DNA from: Ascaphus truei
Lineage: Eukaryota > Chordata > Amphibia > Anura > Ascaphidae
Length of the DNA: 64,000 bases
Direction of reading: 5' to 3'
NCBI GenBank assembly: GCA_036426205.1
Contig: CM071568.1
Location: 117,952,050 to 118,016,049, forward strand
Part shown: piece by piece, positions 1 to 10,759 of the stretch
Position numbering within the stretch: the first letter of the stretch is position 1
Layout: every line of letters begins with the position of its first letter
Notes under the pieces: model-generated
Databases searched by the model: none
Told to the model about the DNA's origin: nothing
The model's input: the letters and a program-made list of their open reading frames with translations, nothing else
Position numbers and translations under genes: made by a program

Positions 1-865
1 AAAAATAATGTAAAGAAAAATTCACCATTTCACATTTTATTTTCAGAAGGCTGCTGAATATCAAAAGTGGGGACATGTGTCACCTCCGTGACTCTTTAGC
101 TTTCCTTTGATGAAGGGCGAATACATTTTCTGATGTTCCTTAGGAAAGGTCACACATTAGTGTGACATATGAGACAATGTGATGTGTAAAATGTATTGGT
201 GCAACAAGCATGACTTTCAGAAGCAGAGAGAAAGGGCATGGCCATTTCTTGAATGACTTTAAAAAAGGATACATGGTTTTATTAAGAACCATGCCACTTT
301 GAGCACAATTACAACCTTCTGTACCTAATTAAATACAATTATTTTATTTGCTTTAAATGTTTCTATTATGCATCCAAGGAGAGAAAAAGTTTGAAGTCTC
401 AATTAGTTCCACGCAAAGGTGCAGTTGAACAAGCCCTCTTAATCAGTTTTGTTTATATCCAGAGCAGTCTGCAACAGCCTGAAAGAATAAGGGGGGCAGC
501 ATATGTCCCAAAGGCAAATTCTTCACGCAAAAAGGATTTCCATTCACAGTATGTCATAGGTAGATAAGCTTCTCACTTGCAGCCTTTCCAAAGTGTTATC
601 CACTTCTTCACAAAAAAATATCTGAAAGACAGCTGAACAAAAGTAAGAAAATAAATGAAGACTTGTTCCGAATGCAAAAAAAATTACGCTTGTATTTCTC
701 AAAAAAAGGTAACATCTGTTGCTTACAATAAGATAAGTAGTGGTGGACAATGACAGATATACCTGAGAGTCCAAAGCATCCATATGGTAGAATTCAGCTT
801 AGGGAAGCCCGTGTCGCTGCACCTGGACATGGAAAGAACTTCATCACTTAGCAGTAATTTAAAAG
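1..865. other. AT-rich DNA, no gene seen
   Basis: No open frame here resembles a known protein and no terminal repeats were recognised. It lies on the 3' side of the minus-strand Penelope-like fragment that follows and may contain more of its decayed tail. Confidence 0.4.
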
Positions 866-912
866 TGTTTTGCGTGTAGCATGCTTCATCAGGGGGGTCA
901 CACTTTTTATAA
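866..912 (-). ncRNA. Decayed hammerhead-like motif with TATA-like box
   Basis: On the minus strand CTGATGA (plus 886-892) is followed by an extra A, a short GC-bounded hairpin, and AAAAC where a hammerhead has GAAAC (plus 867-871). The conserved G12 is therefore A and activity is not expected. A TATA-like TTATAAAAA lies just upstream (plus 904-912). It is downstream of the Penelope-like linker coding at 1,626-1,826, the same order as in the other PLE copies here. Confidence 0.4.
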
Positions 913-1625
913 CCACAACTTTAATGAAATCAATGATATAATGAAAATAATTAAAATAAATTAATAGAAAAAATAGATAATTTTTAAATATATGTGAATA
1001 AATATATGAAAGAAAATAATAAAAAAAAGCTTTGTAAATTCAGGTAATAATGCAATAATTATGTATAAAAAGACCATAAATCATTTACAAATATATGTAT
1101 TTAGTGGGTAGATAACAAGTGTAAAAAATTGCCATGTGCAAAAGTGAAAGATGCAAATATACAATGTGCAAAAATATAAAAATGCTATATATATATATAC
1201 ATAAAAAGTGCAAAAATTAAACCATATATCCACATGTAACTGTATAAATAAATATAAATGTTAACTAACTGCATTCATTAATTGATCAAGTTTCCATTAC
1301 AAAGAAAAAAAAGTTAAGCCCTTAATGTGTTATTTAAAAAATAAATCTGCACAGTCTCATTAAAACACAAGGGGAACTTTGTTTCTAGTTTAAAAATCCA
1401 ATATTGTTCTCTCTGCAGAAGACATTGATTTAAGTGGGAGAGATCTAATATGACTTTTGACTACCTTATACCTAAACATTTTAATTAATCAGGATCACAA
1501 TTAACTGTATGTTGTTACTTGATAAAAAGAAGTCAAAAGTTGGTTTAAAGGTTTGTTCTTTGTTAAAAAAAATAAATTACAAAAATACAGTACTTATGTC
1601 TCATCTTGTTAATGTGCTCTAAAAG

Positions 1626-1830
1626 TCAAACTTTTCGGTTTCTCTTGGTTTTATTGATATAATGTGGAACGCATTTGCATTGACTCAAGTAAACAAATTT
1701 GATATTACAATTGAAAAACGCATCATATTCTAAACAAGTGTTGTTGGATCGAAATGTACAACATGCTGCCATTAACTGACAGCCTTTACGGTTGTTACAC
1801 TTTGAACAGCCCTTAAATTCTGGCAAATTG
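1626..1830 (-). pseudogene. Penelope-like element fragment, Cys-rich linker before the GIY-YIG domain
   Basis: A 66-aa minus-strand frame contains CSKCNNRKGC near residue 7 and NCNIKFVYLSQCKC near residue 39. This matches the pattern found in Penelope-like proteins just before the GIY-YIG endonuclease: a Cys pair, then a short strand ending in CxC. The catalytic YVG/YIG strand and the C-terminus are not readable, so this is a broken copy. Family-level similarity only; assigned by comparison with the better preserved copies at 24.1 and 36-38 kb. Confidence 0.55.
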
Positions 1831-2310
1831 ACAATATCATTATTTTTTTAAAATCTTTCCTTAAAAGACTAGGCGATAATATGTTATCTTTGGCTTCTCA
1901 GGAAATAGTTTCCTAGGTTTTCATTTAAATGAAGGCGATTCCAATGGCTAAAGAGAATACTCTTGATCTGCTGATGTGCTACGTTAAATTTAATGATAAA
2001 CAGTAGAGCAGCAATCTCCCATAACTAATTCTCTTCTTCTTTTACAGGAATTGAATCAAAGGTTCCTCCAGAGCTGACCTATTATCACCGCTGGGAAATC
2101 CCCGGTTACTGAGATACCTACCAGTGAAGTTACCAGCATTTCTTTCTAGTATATAAAGATGATTTAACTGGCCATTCAATAGGAATCCGCAACCAATGAT
2201 GTTTCCCCTGAAGGGAGATATGAAAACCGGTAACATTACTGGTAAGTATCTCAGAGGTCCAAGGGGTCCATTGCTGAAAATAGTGCTGTTCAGCTCTAAG
2301 GGGTGAGGGC

Positions 2311-2328
2311 GGGGGGGGGGGGGGGGGG
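2311..2328. repeat. Poly-G tract
   Basis: Eighteen consecutive G residues within a G-rich stretch. Possible G-quadruplex former and length-unstable; no gene context. Confidence 0.8.
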
Positions 2329-2629
2329 AGGAATGGGGTGAACAAATAGGGAAGAAAATGCAGATTGAGCATCTTTTTTTATTATTATGAGAGTTATTAT
2401 TAATTTATATTTTTTTATAAAGTAATAATTAACTATTTTTCTTTTCTGCCCAACAGGTATTTAATGCAGAACAAAACAGTTTTGGTTTTTTATCCTTTCT
2501 AAATAAATGTTTCTTAAGGTAAAGTAATCCAAAATGTGAAGTGTGTGCAGCGCACAGCAATAAGTGAGGATAGCAGGTCTGGCAAAATAAAATCCTTAAA
2601 TGAGAAGCCATAAATTGAGGGCTGCAACC

Positions 2630-2670
2630 CTTCTATGCGTTTCGTGCAGGTTATGCACTTTATCAAGAAG
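2630..2670 (-). ncRNA. Hammerhead-ribozyme-like motif, U-A core variant
   Basis: Minus-strand order: stem I 5' arm CUUC (plus 2,667-2,670), core UUGAUAA (2,660-2,666), an extra A, stem II GUGCA-UAACC-UGCAC (2,644-2,658), GAAA (2,640-2,643), CGCAUA, then GAAG (2,630-2,633), which pairs with CUUC. In canonical hammerheads the core is CUGANGA, and bases 3 and 8 (C and G) pair; here they are U and A. Stem I has 4 pairs and stem II 5. The extra A and the very small stem III are non-canonical, so activity is uncertain. Confidence 0.5.
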
Positions 2671-3046
2671 TGCCTTACACGATATACCAAACATTTAAAT
2701 ACAGCTGACTGCCGTTTTGGCGCCAAAAACGAATGACGTCATCCGTCTATAATAACCAATGAAAAACGCTCATATCGCGCATGCGCCGAACCGACAGGCA
2801 TAGAAGAAACCCTCACACCATGGCAATACCAATCAGAGTTATCAGAGGGCAGACACCTCCGTGAATCATGACGAGCCAAACCATAGGGGCGCAAGGCAAC
2901 TCCCCGCCCCGTCGGCCCGCGCATGCGCGAATGAACGAGGCTAGAACTGAAACTCAGTTCCCCTCCGTCCCCATAATATTAAATATATAATACCACAAGC
3001 TCACATACCAATAGCATGCGTGCGCATCCAAATAGTGCATAAAGCA

Positions 3047-3051
3047 GTAGC
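3047..3051. repeat. Target-site duplication GTAGC (left copy)
   Basis: GTAGC lies directly outside the LTR beginning at 3,052 and again directly outside the other LTR at 10,755-10,759. A perfect 5-bp duplication shows one intact integration event. Confidence 0.9.
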
Positions 3052-3872
3052 TGTTACGCCGGTGCTGCCCGCAGACCAGACCCGTCCCCTGAGCTGAAGG
3101 GGGAAGTGGTAATACACGCACCCGCAGCAAAGGGAGCGTGTCCGGAGTGTGGTATGAAGCGTTGCCAGGCCAGGTGTAGTAAGGTAGACAATACTTGCCG
3201 GTACCGGTTGTAGAGATAGAGTGAATGATGCCTTGCCAAAGTCAGGGAGTGGAGAGTGGAGATAGGTCGTAGTCCAAGCCGTGTTCAAGGGGTTACCAGA
3301 GTGAGCGTTGTCCAAGGAGTGCCGAGATCGAAAGCCAGAGGGGGTAGTCGTACGAGCTGCGTCAGAACCTGTGAAAACACTGAGAGAATCCAGAAGTACT
3401 TCCATACAGAGACTATGTCGAGCAAAGACTGAGAGCAGAGAGGAGCTAGAAAAAGCAGGAAGGTCCAATTAGGAACGGAGGCGGGACAGGAAGAGCTACA
3501 GGGAGACACTGCAGATTGGTGCAGGCATTACAGGCCAGGTGAGTCTTGTTAGTAACCTGAGTATGCCCGTGCAGTTTGCGGGGGCGGAGCCTGAGGTCCG
3601 GGGGACGGGAATAAGAGTGTGCAGACTGAGCGTGCTCCGTAACTCGTGTACGCGTGTGAACCAAGCCAGTGGATGGTGCAGGTGTGCGTGCAGGAGGGCG
3701 TGGGCGCGCCCGGCGCTGAGCTGAGGAATCGCTGAGGGGAGTGAAACCACGACGGCGGCAGGGGCGAGGAGCCGTGGAGGCCGCTAAGGCAGGATTGTTT
3801 TGTGTGTCCAGGGGCTCCCCGCGGGGAGGGAGTGCTCTGTGTTTGGAGCGAGGAGAACACCGATTCCTGACA
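3052..3872 (-). repeat. 3' LTR of the gypsy element (821 bp)
   Basis: On the minus strand it starts TGTCAGGAATCGG and ends CGGCGTAACA, i.e. TG...CA ends. Same length as the 5' LTR and about 96% alike by eye. The position of the TATA-like TTTATC of the 5' LTR reads TTTTTC here (plus 3,449-3,454). The 10-nt self-priming complement is conserved at 3,414-3,423. Confidence 0.92.
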
Positions 3873-3886
3873 GTACCCCCCTCTTC
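3873..3886 (-). promoter_or_regulatory. Polypurine tract of the gypsy element
   Basis: Immediately 5' of the 3' LTR on the minus strand the sequence is GAAGAGGGGGGTAC. A purine run at this position is the usual plus-strand DNA primer site of LTR elements. Confidence 0.75.
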
Positions 3887-4279
3887 AGGAACGGCCTCAG
3901 GACGGTCCAAGAACGGTTTCTCTGGAAACTTTTTCCTGAAGGACTTAAGAAGGGCCGGGGCATGAATGTCCTTTGAAGGTACCCAGGATCTCTCTTCAGG
4001 GCCAAAGCCCTTCCACTGCACCAAGAACTGGAGCTGACCCCTGGATAGGCAAGAATCTAAAAGAGAGTGAACTTCGTATTCCTCGTTATTTTGTACAGTA
4101 ATGGGATCCGGTTTACGAGTCTGATCCGGAAAGAAGTGACTGGAGATAAATGGTTTTAAGAGGGACACATGAAAGACATTGGGAATCTTCATACTGGGTG
4201 GTAGTTGGAGCCGGAATGCCACGGGATTAATTTGTTAACAAATAGGGAAGGGACCCAGGAACTTAGGTGCCAGTTTAGG
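3873..4279 (-). pseudogene. Gypsy integrase C-terminus with chromodomain
   Basis: The minus frame ending inside the LTR (3,446-4,222) begins with a short integrase tail (NVFHVSLLKP near residue 15) followed by a chromodomain at about residues 48-95. That domain carries EYEV, FLVQWKGF and SWVP, the strands and aromatic positions that bind methyl-lysine in this family. Chromodomains are thought to steer integration to marked chromatin. It is separated by a frame change from the integrase core upstream (4,235-4,603), so it is not translated in frame in this copy. Confidence 0.85.
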
Positions 4280-6059
4280 AGATGGTACCTTGAGGTGGAT
4301 ATTCCTAGAGGATAGCCATACCAAATCCCCTGGTTTGTAACTGGGCGCCGAACGACGACGATGATCGTCCTGTATTTTCGATCTGCGGAAGGAGTTGAGA
4401 AGGGTAGACTGAATCCTGGACCATGCGGTTTGGAGGGAAGAAATGCGTTCATCTACGGCTTGTACTCCAGAAGGAATGTTGGGGATGGGAAGACAGGGAG
4501 GGTTGAACCCATAATTTATAAAGAAGGGCGACTCCCGGGTGGACTCGTTTTTTTGCAGAATTGACGGCATACTCTGCCCAAGAGAGGAGTTGAGCCCAAT
4601 CATCCTGGAAATCGGATATAAAACATCTCAGGTACTTCTCCAGGGATTGATTGATTCTCTCCGTTTGTCCATTGGACTGAGGATGATAGGCGGAAGAGAA
4701 AGAAGAAGAGATGCCCAATCTCTTCGTGAAAGCTCTCCAAAATTTGGATACGAACTGAGAACCTCTGTCAGAAACAATGGAGGAAGGGATCCCATGAATC
4801 CGGAAAATCTGCTCCGTAAAGATATCAGCATGGGCGGGGGAGGTGGGTAATCCTTTAAGTGGAATGAAATGGGACATCTTCGAGAACCTGTCCACGACCA
4901 CCAAGATAGTGTTCATTCCTCTGGACCTGGGCAACTCCACGATGAAGTCCATAGAAATGTGGGACCAGGGGCGGTCGGGAACTGGAAGGGGTAACAGAAA
5001 ACCCTGAGGCTTTTGACGGAGAGTCTTGCTTTGAGCGCACGTGGGGCATGCGCGGGTAAACTCCAGAATATCTTGAGACATCCTTGGCCACCAGAAATTC
5101 CAACGGATGAGATCAGTAGTCTTCTTAAAACCTGGATGACCTGCAGATTTAGAGGAGTGACCCCAAGACAGGACCTCTGGAACAAATTTGGATGGTACAA
5201 AGAGTTTGTTGTCGGGAACGACTAAGTCCTTGGGAATGCGTCTCTGGGAGTGCAAAATCTTGTCAAGATTTTTGAAAGAAGATGTGGCGAGAATCCTCTC
5301 ATGTGGAAGGATAGTCTCCAAAGATTCCTCTGGCCTCTCTTCAGAAGAATGTATTCGGGAGAGTGCGCCTGCCTTTACGTTCTTGGTCCCGGGGATATAG
5401 GAAAGGTGAAAATCGAATCGAGAAAAAAAAAGATCCCAACTAGCCTGTCGTGGACCAAGGCGTCGAGCGTTCTCTATGTAAAGAAGGTTCTTGTGGTCCG
5501 TGAGAATAGTAAACGGCTCTTTCGACCCCTCTAGCAGGTGTCTAAACTCTTGAAGAGCCATCTTCACGGCCAGAAGTTCCCTGTTACCCACGTCATAGTT
5601 CCTCTCGGCAGACGAGAATTTCTTGGAAAAATATGCACAGGGATGTAACTTATCTTGGGGCGTGGGTCTCTGGGAAAGAACGACACTAGCGCCGCAATCA
5701 GAAGCGTCGACCTCCAGGACGAAGGGAAGTTCGATGTTGGGATGACAGAGAATAGGTGCGGATATAAAGGCTTCCTTGAGTGTCTCAAAGGCGGAGATGG
5801 CCTCGGATGACCAAGCAGAAGGATCAGCTCCTTTTTTGGTGAGCGCAGTGAGGGGTGCCACAATGGTGGAAAAACTCTGAATAAACTTACGATAGTAATT
5901 GGCGTACCCTAAAAAACATTGTATGGCCTTGAGAGAGTTGGGTCTTGGCCATTCAGTGACTGCTTGAAGTTTACCGGAGTCCATCATAAACCCCTCATCG
6001 GAAATGATATACCCCAGGAACGGAGTAGAGGTCTGATGAAAGGTGCACTTCTCCAGAGG
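4280..6059 (-). repeat. Tandem duplication, copy B (1,780 bp)
   Basis: This block repeats as 6,060-7,839 with no difference noticed. It carries the late reverse transcriptase, RNase H and most of integrase. The junction joins integrase sequence directly to reverse transcriptase sequence: after IHLKVPSP the frame continues LEKCTFHQ. Only a short shared purine motif (aggag) is seen at the breakpoints. Confidence 0.9.
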
Positions 6060-7839
6060 AGATGGTACCTTGAGGTGGATATTCCTAGAGGATAGCCATA
6101 CCAAATCCCCTGGTTTGTAACTGGGCGCCGAACGACGACGATGATCGTCCTGTATTTTCGATCTGCGGAAGGAGTTGAGAAGGGTAGACTGAATCCTGGA
6201 CCATGCGGTTTGGAGGGAAGAAATGCGTTCATCTACGGCTTGTACTCCAGAAGGAATGTTGGGGATGGGAAGACAGGGAGGGTTGAACCCATAATTTATA
6301 AAGAAGGGCGACTCCCGGGTGGACTCGTTTTTTTGCAGAATTGACGGCATACTCTGCCCAAGAGAGGAGTTGAGCCCAATCATCCTGGAAATCGGATATA
6401 AAACATCTCAGGTACTTCTCCAGGGATTGATTGATTCTCTCCGTTTGTCCATTGGACTGAGGATGATAGGCGGAAGAGAAAGAAGAAGAGATGCCCAATC
6501 TCTTCGTGAAAGCTCTCCAAAATTTGGATACGAACTGAGAACCTCTGTCAGAAACAATGGAGGAAGGGATCCCATGAATCCGGAAAATCTGCTCCGTAAA
6601 GATATCAGCATGGGCGGGGGAGGTGGGTAATCCTTTAAGTGGAATGAAATGGGACATCTTCGAGAACCTGTCCACGACCACCAAGATAGTGTTCATTCCT
6701 CTGGACCTGGGCAACTCCACGATGAAGTCCATAGAAATGTGGGACCAGGGGCGGTCGGGAACTGGAAGGGGTAACAGAAAACCCTGAGGCTTTTGACGGA
6801 GAGTCTTGCTTTGAGCGCACGTGGGGCATGCGCGGGTAAACTCCAGAATATCTTGAGACATCCTTGGCCACCAGAAATTCCAACGGATGAGATCAGTAGT
6901 CTTCTTAAAACCTGGATGACCTGCAGATTTAGAGGAGTGACCCCAAGACAGGACCTCTGGAACAAATTTGGATGGTACAAAGAGTTTGTTGTCGGGAACG
7001 ACTAAGTCCTTGGGAATGCGTCTCTGGGAGTGCAAAATCTTGTCAAGATTTTTGAAAGAAGATGTGGCGAGAATCCTCTCATGTGGAAGGATAGTCTCCA
7101 AAGATTCCTCTGGCCTCTCTTCAGAAGAATGTATTCGGGAGAGTGCGCCTGCCTTTACGTTCTTGGTCCCGGGGATATAGGAAAGGTGAAAATCGAATCG
7201 AGAAAAAAAAAGATCCCAACTAGCCTGTCGTGGACCAAGGCGTCGAGCGTTCTCTATGTAAAGAAGGTTCTTGTGGTCCGTGAGAATAGTAAACGGCTCT
7301 TTCGACCCCTCTAGCAGGTGTCTAAACTCTTGAAGAGCCATCTTCACGGCCAGAAGTTCCCTGTTACCCACGTCATAGTTCCTCTCGGCAGACGAGAATT
7401 TCTTGGAAAAATATGCACAGGGATGTAACTTATCTTGGGGCGTGGGTCTCTGGGAAAGAACGACACTAGCGCCGCAATCAGAAGCGTCGACCTCCAGGAC
7501 GAAGGGAAGTTCGATGTTGGGATGACAGAGAATAGGTGCGGATATAAAGGCTTCCTTGAGTGTCTCAAAGGCGGAGATGGCCTCGGATGACCAAGCAGAA
7601 GGATCAGCTCCTTTTTTGGTGAGCGCAGTGAGGGGTGCCACAATGGTGGAAAAACTCTGAATAAACTTACGATAGTAATTGGCGTACCCTAAAAAACATT
7701 GTATGGCCTTGAGAGAGTTGGGTCTTGGCCATTCAGTGACTGCTTGAAGTTTACCGGAGTCCATCATAAACCCCTCATCGGAAATGATATACCCCAGGAA
7801 CGGAGTAGAGGTCTGATGAAAGGTGCACTTCTCCAGTTT
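6060..7839 (-). repeat. Tandem duplication, copy A (1,780 bp)
   Basis: This is the first copy in transcription order. It joins in frame to the upstream reverse transcriptase core at about residue 204 of the 739-aa pol frame. Apparent identity with copy B suggests the duplication is much younger than the insertion, or that it is an assembly artefact. Confidence 0.9.
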
Positions 7840-8448
7840 GGCGTACAAATGGTGTTCACGGAGACGGGAAAGGACGTAGGAGGTGTGGCATATATGGTCC
7901 TGGAGATCTTTGGAAAAAATCAGGATATCATCCAAGTATACAATAACAAAAATATTGAGTACCTTACGAAAGACGTCGTTGATGAAATCCTGAAAGACAG
8001 CGGGAGCATTACATAAGCCGAAAGGCATTACCAGATATTCGTATTGTCCACTACGCGTGTTGAAGGCCGTCTTCCATTCATCCCCCTTCCTGATGCGTAC
8101 CAGGTTATAGGCACCACGTAGATCCAACTTGGAAAAAATCTTGGCCCCCTGTAATTTATCGAACAGTTCGGTAATAAGGGGAAGGGGGTAACGTTTTTTA
8201 ATAGTGATGTGGTTTAAACCCCTGTAGTCGATGGAAGGCCTCAACGACCCGTCCTTTTTCTTGACGAAGAAAAACCCAGCCCCTGCTGGGGAATTGGAGT
8301 GACGAATAAAGCCTTTCTTGAGATTCTCCTGGATATATTCATCCATAGCGTGAGATTCTGGTAACGACAAAGGGTAGGTCTTGGACTTGGGTAGGGAGTA
8401 ACCTGGAACTAGATCGATCGGACTATCGTAAGTCCTGTGTGGCGGCAA
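6229..8448 (-). pseudogene. Gypsy pol: reverse transcriptase, RNase H, integrase
   Basis: A 739-aa frame. Reverse transcriptase occupies about residues 10-250, with LDLRGAY (D109) and YLDD at 171-174. RNase H has D321, E364 and D391. The integrase zinc domain has H504, H511, C541 and C544. The catalytic core has D574, D634 and E670, with 35 residues between D634 and E670. The frame is lost near residue 704 at a run of seven A, so the integrase C-terminus and chromodomain are out of frame. The N-terminus is in a different frame from the protease upstream. All catalytic residues seen are intact; the breaks are frameshifts. Confidence 0.92.
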
Positions 8449-8534
8449 GAGGTCTGACTGTACCTTATTGAAAATGTCTTTTGATGGTAAACGGAAGGTA
8501 GAATAACTTCGGGAACAGAGGTATTGGCCAGCAG

Positions 8535-8930
8535 TTAATGAGTCTCGTCTGACCTCGGACTCCAGGAAATGGGAGCAGAGGAAGTCCAGTCAATGAGAGG
8601 ATTGTTAAGCTGTAGCCAAGGAAGACCAAGGTTGATGGGTATCCCAGGAGCGTGAATGGCATCGAGAACTAAGATCTCCTTGTGCAGATGTGAGGACAAA
8701 AGCAAGGGAGCCGTCTCTAAGGAGATGTGGGCCGGGGTAAGAGGACGTCCATCGATACCGACGAGTGCGATGGGAACCTTCTTTCTCACGAGTGGTATGC
8801 GGTTTAACCTGGCGAATTCAAGATCCACGAAGTTTCCTCCAGCTCCTGAGTCAATGAAAGCGGCGGTAGAAGTCTTGAACTTATCGCCTGAAAGGGAGAC
8901 TGGAAATGTAAGTTTCTTAGGGAGTTCACC
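8535..8930 (-). pseudogene. Gypsy aspartic protease region
   Basis: The minus frame 8,535-9,056 contains AAFIDSGAGGNFVD at about residues 65-78. This is the DSGA active-site motif of retroelement aspartic proteases, followed about 60 residues later by NLGLPWL, the second conserved loop. It would release Gag and Pol products. It lies in a different frame from both gag and pol. Confidence 0.85.
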
Positions 8931-8980
8931 TTTAGAAAGGGGACGTGGAGACATTACACCCAGAGAGAGCCCCTCTGTAC

Positions 8981-9931
8981 TTACTGGGTGTTCCCGTTTC
9001 CCGGACGCAGTGGATACTCCCAAACCAGATGTTCCATGGATCCGCAGAAGAAACACAATCCCCCGGCGTGGCGGAACTGCCGTATCGGTGTGCGGATGCG
9101 TTGTACCCCCAATTGCATTGGCTCTGGCAACTCCAGTGCAGGACGAAGAGGTATGGTAGCACTTGGGGGAGCAGGAGTATTGCTGGGAGTACTGGAGAAC
9201 GGAACTTGAAAGTTATGGACGCGAGTGCGCTGAGGCTCAGAGCGGCGTACCTGGATACGTTGATCCACTCGGACAGCCAAATCAATGAGGACCTCCAATT
9301 GATCCGGCCTGGATTGGCGAGAGAGTTCATCCTTGATGGGATCTGCCAGGCCTTGCCAGAACACGGAGACGAGAGCCTCTTGTCCCCAGTTAGTCTCGGC
9401 TGCTAGAGTCCGGAATTCCACAGCATACTGCGTCACCATTCGCCGTCCCTGAGTGATCTGGAGGAGAGAAACAGATGCCATCTCCGACGAGCGGGAGAAT
9501 CGAATACTTGTTGAAACGCAGCTTTAAATGCCGGGTAATCTTGGGTCAGAACGTCGCTCCCAAACCGGGGAAGCCCAAGCCAGGGCGCTGCCAGTGAGGA
9601 GGTTATAAATGTAGGCAACCTTCTTGCGATCAGTATTGTAGAGATGGGGGGCCATTTCAAACTACACCACACACTGGTTTAGGAAACCCCTACAATCTTG
9701 CGGTTCACCTGCATAAGGCTTGGGGGGAGGAATCCTTACATCTGAGCTGCTAACTGCGCTTGCGGAGTGGGGGCTTACATCTGGCGGGGTCGCGGTCGGT
9801 ACCCTGTCTGAGAGTACTACGACCTGGCGTGTAAGTGCCACAATTTGATCCTCCATGGCCTGGTTTTGCTGAAGCAGATTGGAGAGAAACTGTTGAAGTT
9901 CGGTCTGGTCTGCGTCTTGTGGGCTCGACAT
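8981..9931 (-). pseudogene. Gypsy gag, broken
   Basis: The likely start is the ATG at 9,931-9,929, only two bases inside the LTR (MSSPQDADQTELQQF); an upstream in-frame Met lies within the LTR. Capsid-like sequence is spread over three frames (9,662-9,931; 9,433-9,672; 8,981-9,481), so at least two frameshifts are present. The nucleocapsid zinc knuckle near the end reads CFFCGSMEHLVWEY: the last Cys of the CCHC motif is Tyr. The protein would package element RNA. Confidence 0.82.
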
Positions 9932-9932
9932 A
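9923..9932 (-). promoter_or_regulatory. Self-priming-type primer binding site
   Basis: Minus-strand TATGTCGAGC begins one base after the LTR terminus (LTR edge at plus 9,934). Its reverse complement GCTCGACATA occurs once inside each LTR (plus 10,296-10,305 and 3,414-3,423). No tRNA 3'-end complement ending in TGG was seen. In Tf1- and sushi-like chromoviruses the 5' end of the RNA folds back to prime reverse transcription; this arrangement fits that. The gag ATG lies inside the site. Confidence 0.75.
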
Positions 9933-9933
9933 A

Positions 9934-10754
9934 TGTTACGCCGGTGCTGCCCGCAGACCAGACCCGTCCCCTGAGCTGAAGGGGGAAGTGGTAATACATG
10001 CACCCGCAGCAAAGGGAGCGTGTCCGGAGTGTGGTATGAAGCGTTGCCAGGCCAGGTGTAGTAAGGTAGACAATACTTGCCGGTACCGGTTGTAGAGATA
10101 GAGTGACTGATGCCTTGCCGAAGTCAGGGAGTGGAGAGTGGAGATAGGTCATAGTCCAAGCCGTGTTCAAGGGGTTACCAGAGTGAGCGTTGTCCAAGGA
10201 GTGCCGAGATCGAGAGCCAGAGGGGGTAGTCGTACGAGCTGCGTCAGAACCTGTGAAAACACTGAGAGAATCCAGAAGTACTTCCATACAGAGACTATGT
10301 CGAGCAAAGACTGAGAGCAGAGAGGAGCTAGATAAAGCAGGAAGGTCCAATTAGGAACGGAGGCGGGACATGAAGAAATACAGGGAGACACTGCAGATTG
10401 GTGCAGGCATAACAGGCCAGGTGAGTCTTTTTAGTAACCTGAGTATGCCCATGCAGTGTCCGGGGGCGGAGCCTGAGGTCCAGGGGTCGGGAATAAGAGT
10501 GTGCAGACTGAGCGTGCTCCGTAACTCGTGTACGCGTGTGAACCGAGCCAGTGGATGGTGCAGGTGTGCGTGCAGGATGGCGTGGGCGCGCCCGGCGCTG
10601 AGCAGAGGAATCGCCGAGGGGAGTGATCCCGCGACGGCGGCAGGGGCGAGGAGCCGTGGAGGCCGGTAAGGCAGGATTGTTTTGTGTGTCCAGGGGCTCC
10701 CTGCGGGGAGGGAGTGCTCTGTGTGGGGAGCAAGGAGAACGCCGATTCCTGACA
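9934..10754 (-). repeat. 5' LTR of the gypsy element (821 bp)
   Basis: Bounded by TG...CA. On the minus strand a TATA-like TTTATC (plus 10,331-10,336) lies about 30 nt upstream of GCTCGACATA (10,305-10,296). The predicted transcript 5' end therefore coincides with the self-priming sequence. Promoter position is inferred. Confidence 0.92.
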
Positions 10755-10759
10755 GTAGC
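10755..10759. repeat. Target-site duplication GTAGC (right copy)
   Basis: Perfect match to 3,047-3,051; directly abuts the 5' LTR. Confidence 0.9.

Larger units (their letters stand above)
2600..3051 (-). promoter_or_regulatory. PLE-1 terminal module: CRE, CCAAT-type motifs, TATA-like box, hammerhead-like motif
   Basis: Read on the minus strand, the block contains a CRE palindrome TGACGTCA (plus 2,734-2,741), an ATTGG/CCAAT motif nearby, a TATA-like TATTTAAAT (plus 2,693-2,701) and then the hammerhead-like motif at 2,630-2,670. If the gypsy insertion and one target copy are removed, the block joins the sequence beginning at 10,755. That places it about 1.28 kb downstream of the GIY-YIG stop codon at 11,652. 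It is therefore interpreted as the 3' terminal repeat of that PLE. The promoter role is inferred from motifs only. Confidence 0.5.
3052..10754 (-). mobile_element. Full-length Ty3/gypsy chromovirus-type LTR retrotransposon
   Basis: Minus-strand order is 5' LTR, gag, protease, reverse transcriptase, RNase H, integrase, chromodomain, polypurine tract, 3' LTR. The order, the YLDD reverse transcriptase, the DD35E integrase and the C-terminal chromodomain place it in the chromovirus lineage, like vertebrate sushi-type elements. It is flanked by GTAGC duplications. Length is 7.7 kb, of which 1,780 bp is an internal tandem duplication, so the inserted element was about 5.9 kb. Gag, protease and pol are in several frames, so this copy is not autonomous. 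The two LTRs differ at roughly 30 of 821 positions by eye, so the insertion is not very recent. Confidence 0.93.

Noticed and set aside
4361..8016. Plus-strand frames of 60-105 aa across the gypsy element
   Set aside because: Antisense shadows of pol; the duplicated pairs only reflect the tandem duplication.
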